Origin: DATFKA01 sp042095835
Lineage (GTDB): Bacteria > Bacteroidota > Bacteroidia > Chitinophagales > Saprospiraceae
Reading direction: 5' to 3'
NCBI GenBank assembly: GCA_042095835.1
Contig: JBELML010000056.1
Span: 1-36,030, forward strand
DNA length: 36,030 nucleotides
The stretch's first letter is position 1. Every line of letters begins with the position of its first letter. This document shows, one piece after another, positions 16,191-25,182 of the stretch. The notes below the pieces were generated by a model. The model worked only from the letters and a program-made list of their open reading frames with translations. It was not told where the DNA came from and ran no database searches. The translations under genes were made by a program, and so were the position numbers.

Positions 16191-16979
16191 ATGAGTAAAG
16201 GACAGTTGTGGGCGATAGGTGTTTCAATTGGCTTGCTTCTATTACTTTATTTCGGTTTTGATACTAAACCAAAATCTCAGAAGGCTCTGGAAAAGTCTAG
16301 AGCTTTAGTCGCTGAAAGTGCCGACGTCAATGTTTTAATCAAAGATGCCAAAACGGCAATCTCTGCATTAGAGCGAGCAGATATTGAAAGTCTAGAAAGC
16401 AGATTAGCAGATAGTGTGCTTGATTCGGTTAAAATTGAATTTAACAAACAACTTTCTGGTGCCTGGTACAGGTTGGGACAGTATGCCATTGCAGGTCACT
16501 ACGCCCAGCAAGTAGCCGAGCAGGAAAATACAGATCAAGCCTGGTCAATCGCAGGGACAACCTTCACCATAGGACTACAGCGATCCGAATCAGAAAAAGA
16601 GAAAAAGTTTTCTAAAGAAAGAGCGATCCGCGCTTTTGAGAATGCTATCTCTTTAAACCCTGATAATCCAGCCAATCAAGTCAACTTGGCTTTAGTCTAT
16701 ACAGAGCAGCCCGACGAAAATAACCCTATGAAGGGTATTCAAATGCTACTCAAATTGAACCAGGAACAGCCTGAGAATGTATTAGTCTTAAGCACCTTAG
16801 CTAGATTGGCCATTCGTACTGGACAATATGATCGTGCTAAGGAAAGACTCGAAAAAGCACTTTCCATAGAACCTAATAATGTTGATGCTGTTTGTATGCT
16901 TGCTTTGGTCCTCTCCGAGCTAGGAGAAGAAACCGTTGCCGAAGCCACCAAACAGCGCTGTGAAACCTTAAATCAGTAA
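16191..16979 (+). CDS. Membrane-anchored TPR protein
   Basis: The 262-residue protein has one N-terminal membrane segment (about residues 5-21, LWAIGVSIGLLLLLYFG) and then tetratricopeptide repeats: GAWYRLGQYAIAGHYAQQVA, AIRAFENAISLNPDNPANQV, VLSTLARLAIRTGQYDRAKE and RLEKALSIEPNNVDAVCMLA. The C-terminal part faces the periplasm or the cytoplasm depending on orientation; the basic MSK start suggests an N-in anchor with TPRs outside. It follows HU by 12 bp and is likely co-transcribed. The function is not known; the arrangement next to HU and rng suggests a housekeeping role. Confidence 0.8.
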   Translation: MSKGQLWAIGVSIGLLLLLYFGFDTKPKSQKALEKSRALVAESADVNVLIKDAKTAISALERADIESLESRLADSVLDSVKIEFNKQLSGAWYRLGQYAIAGHYAQQVAEQENTDQAWSIAGTTFTIGLQRSESEKEKKFSKERAIRAFENAISLNPDNPANQVNLALVYTEQPDENNPMKGIQMLLKLNQEQPENVLVLSTLARLAIRTGQYDRAKERLEKALSIEPNNVDAVCMLALVLSELGEETVAEATKQRCETLNQ

Positions 16980-17050
16980 TTAACTAATCCTGCTCTTAGG
17001 AGGAGGAATAGTCTAGAGAAATAATTTTTTTATCATTTAAATTTTTGAAT

Positions 17051-17143
17051 ATGCCTTGTGGAAAAAAGAGGAAAAGACATAAGATTGCGACGCACAAACG
17101 CAAAAAAAGACTTCGCAAGAACCGTCATAAGAAGAAGAAATAG
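17051..17143 (+). CDS. 30-residue AURKAIP1/COX24-type small ribosomal protein
   Basis: An ATG at 17051 opens a 30-codon frame ending in TAG at 17141. The peptide begins MPCGKKRKRHKIATHKRKKR and continues LRKNRHKKKK. More than half the residues are Lys, Arg or His. The KxRHKxxTHKRKKRLRKxR pattern matches the AURKAIP1/COX24 domain (known from mitochondrial mS38 and actinobacterial bS22), which binds rRNA near the decoding helix of the small subunit. Very similar peptides are annotated in many Bacteroidota (from memory). It sits between the TPR gene and rng. The G/A-rich run AGGAGGAGG at 16998-17006 is too far upstream to be its ribosome-binding site. Confidence 0.85.
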   Translation: MPCGKKRKRHKIATHKRKKRLRKNRHKKKK

Positions 17144-17219
17144 TAAATTATTAACCTAGTAGCTCGAAAGAGACCAAGCGTCTTTCTCTAATTCTAGTAT
17201 ATAATTTAACAATATATGG

Positions 17220-17251
17220 CCTTCAGTGTAATCATTGGATAACACTGAAGG
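17220..17251 (+). terminator. Hairpin after the small ribosomal protein gene
   Basis: CCTTCAGTGT at 17220-17229 and ACACTGAAGG at 17242-17251 form a perfect 10-bp stem with a 12-base loop, followed by TTT. It lies 76 bp after the peptide stop. The U-tract is short, so it may be a partial terminator or part of the rng leader. Confidence 0.5.
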
Positions 17252-17631
17252 TTTACATGTATAGAATGGTTCTACTGTTGTCTTATCAAGAAATAGAAAA
17301 GCTTAGATGCATGTTTAGAGAAGCCGTTGTTCCCTGCGAAACCAGGACTTGATTAATACCATACATTAAAAAGAGGCCAAAGCGAAAACAAGCTACCTCC
17401 GTAAAGTGCCCAAAACAAAAGAAATTGTATTGAATCTTATTGTTGATTGTATTGGAGTAAAAGGAGAGAAGATTCAATATCGGAGTGTTTTAATCAAAGT
17501 CATGTAGAGACCCAATTTAGCGCCTGAAACGAACCCAAAATATAGCATTCACTATACTGCATTTGGTCGCTCTATCTTCACATATTTCGCACTATATATA
17601 AGCTCCCGACCGCTACTTTTAATTCTTTTTT
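17252..17631 (+). promoter_or_regulatory. Long non-coding leader upstream of rng with a large hairpin
   Basis: No credible coding frame is present in these 380 bases. TATTGAATCTT at 17428-17438 and AAGATTCAATA at 17469-17479 form a perfect 11-bp stem enclosing 30 bases. In E. coli the rne 5' leader controls its own transcript through hairpins cleaved by RNase E; a similar role here is inference. TTTG at 17562 and TATTTCGC at 17583 are a weak promoter candidate (17-base spacing). I could not match the stretch to a known structural RNA. Confidence 0.4.
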
Positions 17632-19227
17632 GTGGAAAAAGAACTCATCATTAATTCCTCAGATAATGAGGTAGAAATTGGCTTGATGGAGGATACCAAG
17701 CTCGTAGAGCTGCACCATCAAAAAACAGATACCAATTTCACAGTAGGCGACATATTTGTTGGTAAAATTAAACGCTTAATGCCTGGCCTGAATGCGGCTT
17801 TTGTCGATATTGGTCACAAGAAGGATGCCTTCCTGCACTACACTGATTTAGGACCCAAACTAAACTCCTTGATCAAATTCACCAATGGAGCAGTCAATGG
17901 CAACTACAATACTTCCCGTCTCGATAAATTCTCGATAGAACCAGATATTGTCAAAACGGGTAAAATCGACCAAGTACTCAATCGAAGACAATTGATCTTG
18001 GTGCAAATCCTTAAGGAGCCAATCTCTACCAAAGGACCGCGACTAAGTTGTGAAATTACGATCCCAGGACGATACTTAGTCCTGACGCCTTTCTCCAATG
18101 TCATCGCTGTTTCTAAAAAGATTGCCAATGCAGAGGAGCGCAAGCGCTTGAAGGTACTGATCGAAAGTATTCGCCCCAAGAATTTTGGAGTCATCGTACG
18201 GACTGCTGCTGAAGGTAAAAAAGTAGCAGACCTACACGAAGAGTTGTCCATGATGCTAGAGAAATGGGATGGGATGTTCGAGCAAATGAAAAAAGCTAAA
18301 CCTCCCAAAAAACTCTTAAGCGAACTGGATAAAACCTCTAGTATTCTCAGAGATCTGCTCACCGACTCTTTCAATAAAATTGTAGTCAATGAGAAGCAGC
18401 TCTTCCAGAATATTAAAAGTTATCTAGGTTCCATTGCTCCCGAGCAGGTCAATATTGTCTCCCATTATAGAGGTAATAAACCACTCTTCGATGCCTACGG
18501 CGTAACCAAGCAGATTAAGTCTGCCTTTGGAAAAACTGCCACCATGCCAAGTGGGGCATACCTCGTCATTGAGCATACCGAAGCGATGCACGTGATCGAT
18601 GTGAATAGTGGCCATAAGATGAAGAGTAAAAATGCCGAAGAGGCGGTGCTAAGAGTTAATGTAGAGGCTGCCCACGAGATCGCTCGGCAGCTCCGACTAC
18701 GAGATATCGGTGGCCTGATCATCATCGATTTTATCGATATGAAAAAGGCAGATCAGCGCAAACAACTCCTGACAGTGATGCGCTCAGCTATGAAGAAAGA
18801 TCGTGCTCAACACACGATTCTACCCTTGAGTAAGTTTGGTTTGATGCAGATCACTCGACAAAGAGTAAGACCTGAGGTGAAAATTGATACTTCAGAGGTT
18901 TGTCCTACTTGTGATGGCACCGGCAAGGTGAATGCTTCCATCTTATTAGTGGATGAGATTAACAGAGATTTAAAACTCATCGTGCAGTCGAGCCCTAAAG
19001 GAAAAATTGTCTTAGAGGTACATCCTTATATTGGGGCCTTTCTGAAGCAAGGCTTGCCAAGCCAACAAATGCGTTGGTTTATGGAGTTCTTCAAAAGGAT
19101 CAAAATTCAGGTGAACAACAACTTCCATATCAATAAATACCGCTTCTTTGATGAGAACAAAGATGAGATTCGGTTAAACAATAGGAATAATTCTTTGAAA
19201 CCTGCTCCAGTGAAGGAGGAGGCTTAG
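17632..19227 (+). CDS. rng: Ribonuclease E/G family endoribonuclease
   Basis: The gene starts at GTG 17632 (MEKELIINSS), as the alignment of the N terminus with the family requires. The 531-residue protein shows the S1 RNA-binding part (GDIFVGKIKRLMPGLNAAFV, then DIGHKKDAFLHYTDL), the DNase I-like catalytic region with the Mg ligands Asp323 (VIDVNSG) and Asp366 (IIIDFIDM), and the Zn-link CPTC at 424-427. It has the short RNase G form, without the RNase E C-terminal degradosome scaffold. It cleaves single-stranded RNA in rRNA maturation and mRNA decay. A strong terminator follows. Confidence 0.95.
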   Translation: MEKELIINSSDNEVEIGLMEDTKLVELHHQKTDTNFTVGDIFVGKIKRLMPGLNAAFVDIGHKKDAFLHYTDLGPKLNSLIKFTNGAVNGNYNTSRLDKFSIEPDIVKTGKIDQVLNRRQLILVQILKEPISTKGPRLSCEITIPGRYLVLTPFSNVIAVSKKIANAEERKRLKVLIESIRPKNFGVIVRTAAEGKKVADLHEELSMMLEKWDGMFEQMKKAKPPKKLLSELDKTSSILRDLLTDSFNKIVVNEKQLFQNIKSYLGSIAPEQVNIVSHYRGNKPLFDAYGVTKQIKSAFGKTATMPSGAYLVIEHTEAMHVIDVNSGHKMKSKNAEEAVLRVNVEAAHEIARQLRLRDIGGLIIIDFIDMKKADQRKQLLTVMRSAMKKDRAQHTILPLSKFGLMQITRQRVRPEVKIDTSEVCPTCDGTGKVNASILLVDEINRDLKLIVQSSPKGKIVLEVHPYIGAFLKQGLPSQQMRWFMEFFKRIKIQVNNNFHINKYRFFDENKDEIRLNNRNNSLKPAPVKEEA

Positions 19228-19342
19228 GAACGATCAGTTTGTCTGAAATTGAGGAAAAGTGTCCGCTATTAGCCTCCTAGCCAGGGAAAGTGTCGAAAGC
19301 TGGACATTTTTACCGAGAACAATACAAGTACTTTACCATTAA

Positions 19343-19382
19343 TTAATCGACTCTAAAGTAATTTAGGGTCGATTAGTTTTTC
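19343..19382 (+). terminator. Strong rho-independent terminator of rng
   Basis: AATCGAC-T-CTAAA (19345-19357) pairs with TTTAG-G-GTCGATT (19362-19374) through a stem of 13 pairs, one of them a T-G wobble, with loop GTAA. It is followed by AGTTTTTC. It lies about 115 bp after the rng stop. Confidence 0.88.
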
Positions 19383-19432
19383 GGGGCAACGGTAGTAGGT
19401 ACAGTATCTTAATATTCGGATCACTTTCTTTG

Positions 19433-20134
19433 ATGGAACCAAAGGCATTTTCAAATACGGCAATCCTGATTTTTGCGCGTTCTCCGCACTTGGAGGCCAA
19501 GGCTAAACCATTGGCCAAATCGCCCAAAAAAGCTGCTCGAATTGCCCAGCTCCTCCATCGTCATACCAAAGTGACCTGCCAGCGATCTCACATTCCTACC
19601 TTTCTAATTGACGAAGCTCAACAAGAGGGGCATAATTTCGGTCAACGTCTAGCTTCTGCCTATCGAATCATCTTCGAAAAAGGCTACAAGCGCGTCATCG
19701 CAATCGGCAACGATTGTCCTAGTTTAAAGACTTCAGATCTTTTATACGCCCAAAAACAGTTGCTAGGTAATGAAGTGGTATTGGGTCCAGCTTTAGATGG
19801 CGGCCTCTACCTCATTGGTATGACTAAGGCCGCTTTCGAGCGAATAGACTTTGATGATTTATGCTGGCAAAGTGCCTGCTTAAGCCAAAAAATAAAAGCT
19901 AGCTGCTACCAACTAGGATTACCTTTAGCACTTTTAGCTCCGGCAGAAGATATCGACTCGGCAGATCGATTGATGCAGGTCATTAGAAGCTTGTCTCCTG
20001 CTCTAGCCGTCAAAAAAGCTTTACACGATCTCTATATTCTCAAAATAGTAGCTCAAACTTTTCTCTTCATTTGGTCGCAGCACTTACTGCTATCGATCCC
20101 CATTCTGAGAGGCCCACCTTTACCAAAGGTTTAG
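19433..20134 (+). CDS. DUF2064 / TIGR04282-type glycosyltransferase-like protein
   Basis: The protein has 233 residues from ATG 19433 (TTG at 19430 is the alternative). Family marks are ILIFARSPHLEAKAKPLAKS near the N terminus (in place of the usual FxKxPxxGxVKTRL), AIGNDCPSLKTSDL (the metal/nucleotide DxP region), and LGPALDGGLYLIGM, which fits LGPxxDGGYYLIGL. The family is a nucleotidyl- or glycosyl-transferase-like GT-A fold; some members are annotated in arsenosugar synthesis, but the reaction is unknown for most. The tail after residue about 205 (LYILKIVAQTFLFIWSQ) is hydrophobic and unusual. It precedes the SusC gene, and its stop lies in the left arm of a long hairpin. Confidence 0.8.
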   Translation: MEPKAFSNTAILIFARSPHLEAKAKPLAKSPKKAARIAQLLHRHTKVTCQRSHIPTFLIDEAQQEGHNFGQRLASAYRIIFEKGYKRVIAIGNDCPSLKTSDLLYAQKQLLGNEVVLGPALDGGLYLIGMTKAAFERIDFDDLCWQSACLSQKIKASCYQLGLPLALLAPAEDIDSADRLMQVIRSLSPALAVKKALHDLYILKIVAQTFLFIWSQHLLLSIPILRGPPLPKV

Positions 20135-20189
20135 TACCCATCGGCTTTATTGCTACCAAGAGATGGTGCATAAAAGATTTGGTACTAAA
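20130..20189 (+). promoter_or_regulatory. 60-nt interrupted hairpin between the DUF2064 gene and susC
   Basis: TTTAGTACC (20130-20138) and GGTACTAAA (20181-20189) pair perfectly, and the stem continues inward through ATC/GAT, TTTAT/ATAAA, GC/GC and ACCA/TGGT with small internal loops, ending in loop AGAGA. The left arm covers the DUF2064 stop codon. No U-tract follows, so it is more likely a regulatory or RNA-stability structure than a simple terminator (inference). Confidence 0.6.
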
Positions 20190-20277
20190 TACATGATGAA
20201 AAAAGATTGGATAAATAATTAAGCTTTCCGGGCAGACTATTTTTATAGAAGCTCCTTCGGAAGCCAAAGCATTTTTT

Positions 20278-23200
20278 ATGAATAAATGGTATTTACTCAC
20301 TTTACTGCTTTCAATCCCTATATACACAAATGCTCAACAAACGATCTCAGGCAATATAATCGATGAAACGACTAAAGAATTTCTGGTAGGGGCTGCTATT
20401 CTGGAAAAAGGTACTAGCAACGGTGCCTTTGCCGATGTGAATGGGCAATTTACTTTGGAGGTGCAAGAGCTGCCAACCACACTTATAGTTAGCTATTTGG
20501 GCTATACTACCTTGGATTTTCCCGTTGCTCAAGCAGGGAAGCTATCTATTGCTTTACAAGCTGCTGACCTCGGCATCGAAGAAGTTGTTGTGACTGCACT
20601 AGGTTTGAAACGATCTTCAAAAGGTATCGGCTATGCAATACAGCAAATTGATGGAGCAGCTGTAGAGGAAGTCCAAGCCGTCAATTTTTTAGATAATCTC
20701 GGCGCTAAACTTGCTGGTGTACGAGTTACTGCCGGCGCTACCGGTATAGGCTCTACCTCCAATATTACCATAAGAGGTGAATCTTCTTTTACCAATAACA
20801 ACCCTTTATTCGTAGTAGATGGCATCCCTATCAATAACAATACAGTTGTCAATATAACTGACGAAAGAGCAGCTGGATTTCAAGAGGTAGATTTTGGTAA
20901 TGGGGCTATGGAAGTAAATCCTTCTGATATTGCCTCGATTTCGGTATTAAAGGGGCCGAGTGCCGCAGCCTTATATGGTACCCGCGCTTCGAATGGTGTG
21001 ATCTTGATCAATACCAAAGATGGTGGTCGTAAAGAAGGTCTAGGCATCAGCTTTAATACGACGACTTATGTGGAAACGCTTTTCCGCCTTCCTCAATACC
21101 AAAATACCTATGGTCAGGGCAATAATGGGGCGTTTGAATTTGTAGATGGTCTTGGTGGAGGCATCAACGATAACATCACCTATAGTTACGGACCTCGCCT
21201 GGATATCGGCCTGAATATTCCTCAATTTGATAGCCCGGTCCCACTGCCTAATGGTCAAGTGGTACGAGGTGGTGATGTAGCTGTACATGGTGGAGCGCCC
21301 ATTACCGCGACTCCTTTTGTATCTCGACCAGACAATGTCAAAGATTTTTATGAAACGGGGCTTACCAATATCACCAACTTAGCCCTCAATGGAGGATCAG
21401 ACAATAGCAATTATCGGCTTTCGCTAACGAACCTTACAAGTGAATCGGTGATCCCAGGTGTAAACCTTGATCGCAAAACGGTTGCTGCCAAGATGAATTT
21501 TGCTCCTGCCAAAGGATTTAAGCTGAGCACGTTTATCAACTATATCAATACCCAGAGTGATAACCGACCAAGTAGCGGATACGGATCCGAAAATATCAAC
21601 TACGATCTGACGGCATGGCTGGGGCGCCAAACAGATTTGGGCGTGTTGAGAGATTATTGGCAACCAGGTTTGGAAGACTTGCAACAGTATAGCTTTAACT
21701 ATACCTTCTTCGATAATCCGTATTTTATTTTATTAGAAAATAGAAACAGCTTCAATCGAGATCGACTATTTGGCCACCTGACGGCGACTTATGATTTTAA
21801 TGAATATCTGTCCTTGACCATTCGCACGGGTATGGATTTCTCCAATGAATTGAGGCAATTCCGTAGAGCTTTCAGTACCAACCGCTTTCGTAATGGTGGA
21901 TATGCCGAAAACACGGTCTTCTTCAGAGAAAACAACACCGATTTCTTGATTAATTATCAAAGACCGCTAGGTGATTTTTCATTGAGTGTTTCAGCTGGAG
22001 GGAATCGTATGGACCAAAGTGCAAGCACCTCTCAAACTCAAACGACTGCCCTGGCACAAGCTGGTGTATTCAAATTGAGTAATGCTGCCGCTCCGCTAGA
22101 TATTATCGAACTAGAATCTCGTAAGCGAATTAATAGTCTTTATGGTTTGGCCAAAGTTGCTTACAAAGACTTTCTATTCTTGGATCTGAGTGGTAGAAAT
22201 GACTGGTCTAGCGCTTTGGCTACACCCTTCTCTACTGAAAATACTTCTTTCTTTTACCCCTCAGCCTCCTTGAGTTTTGTGCTTTCAAATATTACGACTT
22301 TAGCTAAATCTGTTTCTTTTGCAAAATTGCGAGCGAGTTGGGCCCAAGTAGGTAATGATACCGACCCTTATCGGACCAGCGGTGTATTTCTAGCTCAAAC
22401 GGCTTTTAATGGCCAGCCAACCTTCAGTGATCAGGGCAGTTTGCCGAATACGAACCTTTTGCCAGAACAAACGACCTCTGTGGAAGTAGGGGCAGATATA
22501 CGTTTCTTTGATGATCGGTTGCGATTTGATATCACTTATTATAATGCCTTAACCGAAAATCAGATTCTTTCTTTACCGATTGCGCTTTCATCGGGCTACG
22601 ATGAGCGGATTCTCAATGGAGGATCGGTCAGGGCTGAAGGGGTAGAGATTGTGCTTGGATTTAGTCCAGTACGGTCTGCTAAATTCAACTGGGAAACCTT
22701 GGTCAACTTCAGTACCAATCGGGCGCTTGTAGAAAGCCTACCCGACGAAGCCAATCGCCTGACCTTAGGGTATAGCCGAGTATATGACAATCCTAATCAG
22801 ACGGTATGGTTCCAAGTGAGTGAAGGCGATCAAATCGGTGATTTATGGGGTACAGGTTATCTAAGAAATGAAGATGGAGATTTTGTAATTGGTGATGACG
22901 GGCGCTTCATTGTAGATAACACTTTGAAAAAGTTAGGAAATTACAACCCTGATTTCATCTTGGGCTTGAGCAATCAATTGAGGTATAAAAATGTAAGCTT
23001 GGGCTTTGTTTTTGATTGGCGCCAGGGCGGAGAATTGATCTCTCGCACGCTTTCTTTAGCTGGTGTGGCTGGCCAACTGGAAGAAACGGAGTTCCGTCCA
23101 GAAGAAGGGATCGTTGCCGAAGGAGTGGTCAACCTTGGTACTACAGCAGAGCCTCAATATGTGTCGAATACAGCTGCTATCCCAGCAGAGTCCTACTACC

Positions 23201-23499
23201 GGCAATTTTACGACCGTAATCATGAGGAAAACAATGTCTACGATGCGAGCTATCTCAAACTCCGCGAAATGAGTATTGGCTATCGCCTGACTAAAGCACA
23301 GCTACAAAGCACTTTTTTGAGAAAATTCAATAGCCTGAATATTACACTAGTAGGTCGAAATTTATTCGCTCTTTCTGAGATTCCTCATTTCGATCCTGAG
23401 CAACTATCCATTCAAGGCAATCAATTTGTGCAAGGTGTAGAAGATATGGCTTATCCGACTACTAGGAGTATCGGCTTGAGTCTAGGCTTTGAATTTTAA
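20278..23499 (+). CDS. SusC/RagA-type TonB-dependent outer-membrane transporter
   Basis: The 1073-residue protein has a signal peptide (MNKWYLLTLLLSIPIYTNA, then QQ), a carboxypeptidase-regulatory-like domain (about 23-95: ISGNIIDETTKEFLVGAAIL and GAFADVNGQFTL), the SusC motif EEVVVTALGLKR (about 101-112), a TonB plug (about 115-245: ITIRGESSFTNNNPLFVVDG and ALYGTRASNGVILINTK) and a 22-strand-type barrel ending SIGLSLGFEF with terminal Phe. It imports a large nutrient through the outer membrane with energy from TonB. The adjacent SusD protein forms its lid. The substrate cannot be read from the sequence. There are no glycoside hydrolase or peptidase genes alongside. Confidence 0.96.
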   Translation: MNKWYLLTLLLSIPIYTNAQQTISGNIIDETTKEFLVGAAILEKGTSNGAFADVNGQFTLEVQELPTTLIVSYLGYTTLDFPVAQAGKLSIALQAADLGIEEVVVTALGLKRSSKGIGYAIQQIDGAAVEEVQAVNFLDNLGAKLAGVRVTAGATGIGSTSNITIRGESSFTNNNPLFVVDGIPINNNTVVNITDERAAGFQEVDFGNGAMEVNPSDIASISVLKGPSAAALYGTRASNGVILINTKDGGRKEGLGISFNTTTYVETLFRLPQYQNTYGQGNNGAFEFVDGLGGGINDNITYSYGPRLDIGLNIPQFDSPVPLPNGQVVRGGDVAVHGGAPITATPFVSRPDNVKDFYETGLTNITNLALNGGSDNSNYRLSLTNLTSESVIPGVNLDRKTVAAKMNFAPAKGFKLSTFINYINTQSDNRPSSGYGSENINYDLTAWLGRQTDLGVLRDYWQPGLEDLQQYSFNYTFFDNPYFILLENRNSFNRDRLFGHLTATYDFNEYLSLTIRTGMDFSNELRQFRRAFSTNRFRNGGYAENTVFFRENNTDFLINYQRPLGDFSLSVSAGGNRMDQSASTSQTQTTALAQAGVFKLSNAAAPLDIIELESRKRINSLYGLAKVAYKDFLFLDLSGRNDWSSALATPFSTENTSFFYPSASLSFVLSNITTLAKSVSFAKLRASWAQVGNDTDPYRTSGVFLAQTAFNGQPTFSDQGSLPNTNLLPEQTTSVEVGADIRFFDDRLRFDITYYNALTENQILSLPIALSSGYDERILNGGSVRAEGVEIVLGFSPVRSAKFNWETLVNFSTNRALVESLPDEANRLTLGYSRVYDNPNQTVWFQVSEGDQIGDLWGTGYLRNEDGDFVIGDDGRFIVDNTLKKLGNYNPDFILGLSNQLRYKNVSLGFVFDWRQGGELISRTLSLAGVAGQLEETEFRPEEGIVAEGVVNLGTTAEPQYVSNTAAIPAESYYRQFYDRNHEENNVYDASYLKLREMSIGYRLTKAQLQSTFLRKFNSLNITLVGRNLFALSEIPHFDPEQLSIQGNQFVQGVEDMAYPTTRSIGLSLGFEF

Positions 23500-23503
23500 T
23501 GCT

Positions 23504-23572
23504 GAAGATGAAAAAGTTGAGGAGTTAAATGACTCAGCAAAAGACTACTTAGTTACTCAACTTCTGATCTTC
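23504..23572. repeat. Imperfect palindrome after susC
   Basis: GAAGAT (23504-23509) and AAGTTGAG (23514-23521) reappear inverted as CTCAACTT (23556-23563) and ATCTTC (23567-23572). The 69-base structure begins just after the susC stop. A second small hairpin, ATCACC-aaac-GGTGAT, lies at about 23627-23642. Together they could lower readthrough or set the SusC:SusD ratio (inference). Confidence 0.45.
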
Positions 23573-23735
23573 TCCACTTTGAAAATTATAACAGATGAAA
23601 TGAGCATGATCTTATTTAATCATAAAATCACCAAACGGTGATGATTAAAAAAGATTATGCGAAAGCGAAGCGGTTGCATTTTTTAAAAATTTTGTAATAG
23701 CTTCATTTTCAAATAATTGCTAAATTTTTAAACAG

Positions 23736-25178
23736 ATGAAATTTATAAAAATATTCTTTTCCATATTAATGCTATTCTTGCTAGCCTCTTGTACCGATGA
23801 CTTCCAGGAGATCAACACCAATCCTAATGCGCCCGTTGATGTGCAGCCCAGTCTGCTATTGCGTCAAGTACAATGGGATTATGCCGAAGGGATGTCTTAC
23901 GAGGGCTTTGTAGCAGGTAATCTTTTGGGTCAATATTTCACGGCCATAGATTTTAATTTATTTGATCGTCATAGTCTGACAGAACCCCAATTTGGTGGCA
24001 ACCCTTGGGATTTGTTGTATATCAACCTAAGAGATAATGAGATCATTTTGCAAAAAGCATTAGAGAATCCGGCATTGGCAGTTTACGAAGGCCCTGCCCG
24101 AATACTCAAAGCCTATATGTCTGCTGCTTTGACTGATATTTTTGGTGATGTACCCTATAGCCAAGCATTACAAGGAAAGTCGGGTATTATCTCTCCAGGA
24201 TACGATGCTCAGGAAAATATTTATACCGATGCTGAAGGGATTTTAGATAATCTCGCGGCAGGTATTGCCGCTATAGAAAGCTATCAAGGAGCAATTCCCT
24301 TGGAAGGGGACATCATTTTCAACGGTGACTTGACCGCGTGGACACGTTTTGCCAATTCTTTAAGTATCAAATATCTAATGCGTATTTCTAGCCAGGTCGA
24401 GGTAGCCAGTCAGTTACAAGCCATCGTGGAAGCGGGGGATTTTATAATGGAGAATAGCCAAAATGCGGCTTTCGATTTCGTATCAACTCCTCCGAATAAT
24501 TTCCGGATGTCTACAGCCAGAGTAGGTGATTACAACCTATACATCATGTCGGAGACCATTGAAGAAATTCTCAAAGACCTTGATGATCCAAGGATCAGCA
24601 CACTCTTTCGGGAAGCTGGCAATGCGCCCGGTACCTATAATGGCCTTTTGAATGGTCCCGATGCTTCTCAATTGTCGATTTCTGTCAGCGATTTTTCTTT
24701 GACAGGGGCTATTTTTAGAGAAAATGCAGGTTTGCTCGATGCTAATTTTATGACCGCAGCAGAGACCCATTTTCTATTAGCGGAAGCAGCAGAAAGAGGC
24801 CTTATCAATGGTGAGGCACAATCTTATTACGAGACAGGCGTCGCCTTAGCTTTTGAATATTGGCAGACTGATCTTCCAGCAGATTATCTGAGGAGTGGAC
24901 CAGCGGCCTATGGGGCGGATGGTAGTAATCCGATCGAGCAAATCATCACCCAAAAATGGCTCCTCAATATCGGCAATGGCTACGAGGGTTGGATTGAATA
25001 TAGACGTACAGGTTTTCCGGAGTTGAAGACGATCTCCGCTAGTCTGAACAATGATTTGATTCCAGTCAGAATGCCCTATCCTACTACCGAAGAAACCTTA
25101 AATGCTACAAATTATCAGCAGGCTTTTGAGCGCACTGGAGGTAATAGTGTGAATACTGCGGTTTGGTGGGACCTTTAG
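23736..25178 (+). CDS. SusD/RagB-type nutrient-binding outer-membrane lipoprotein (SusD-like_2)
   Basis: The 480-residue protein has a lipoprotein signal with lipobox LASC, Cys19, followed by TDDF; acidic residues right after the Cys agree with the Bacteroidota surface-export signal. The start of the mature protein (FQEINTNPNAPVDVQPSLLL) and AYMSAALTDIFGDVPYSQAL are typical of the SusD-like_2 subfamily, as are the TPR-like helices and the late region ITQKWLLNIGNGYEGWIEYR with RRTGFPEL. It binds the substrate at the cell surface and closes over SusC. It follows susC by 236 bp. Confidence 0.95.
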   Translation: MKFIKIFFSILMLFLLASCTDDFQEINTNPNAPVDVQPSLLLRQVQWDYAEGMSYEGFVAGNLLGQYFTAIDFNLFDRHSLTEPQFGGNPWDLLYINLRDNEIILQKALENPALAVYEGPARILKAYMSAALTDIFGDVPYSQALQGKSGIISPGYDAQENIYTDAEGILDNLAAGIAAIESYQGAIPLEGDIIFNGDLTAWTRFANSLSIKYLMRISSQVEVASQLQAIVEAGDFIMENSQNAAFDFVSTPPNNFRMSTARVGDYNLYIMSETIEEILKDLDDPRISTLFREAGNAPGTYNGLLNGPDASQLSISVSDFSLTGAIFRENAGLLDANFMTAAETHFLLAEAAERGLINGEAQSYYETGVALAFEYWQTDLPADYLRSGPAAYGADGSNPIEQIITQKWLLNIGNGYEGWIEYRRTGFPELKTISASLNNDLIPVRMPYPTTEETLNATNYQQAFERTGGNSVNTAVWWDL

Positions 25179-25182
25179 TTGG

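Noticed and set aside
16998..17006. AGGAGGAGG as the ribosome-binding site of the small ribosomal protein
   Set aside because: It lies 44 bases before the ATG, far outside working distance, and this phylum rarely uses such sites.
17286..17477. 63-residue open frame on the minus strand in the rng leader
   Set aside because: No recognisable protein features and no promoter. The sequence is better explained as a structured leader with an 11-bp stem.
17252..17631. tmRNA, 6S RNA, SRP RNA or RNase P RNA in the rng leader
   Set aside because: None of the conserved sequence marks of these RNAs could be found by eye.
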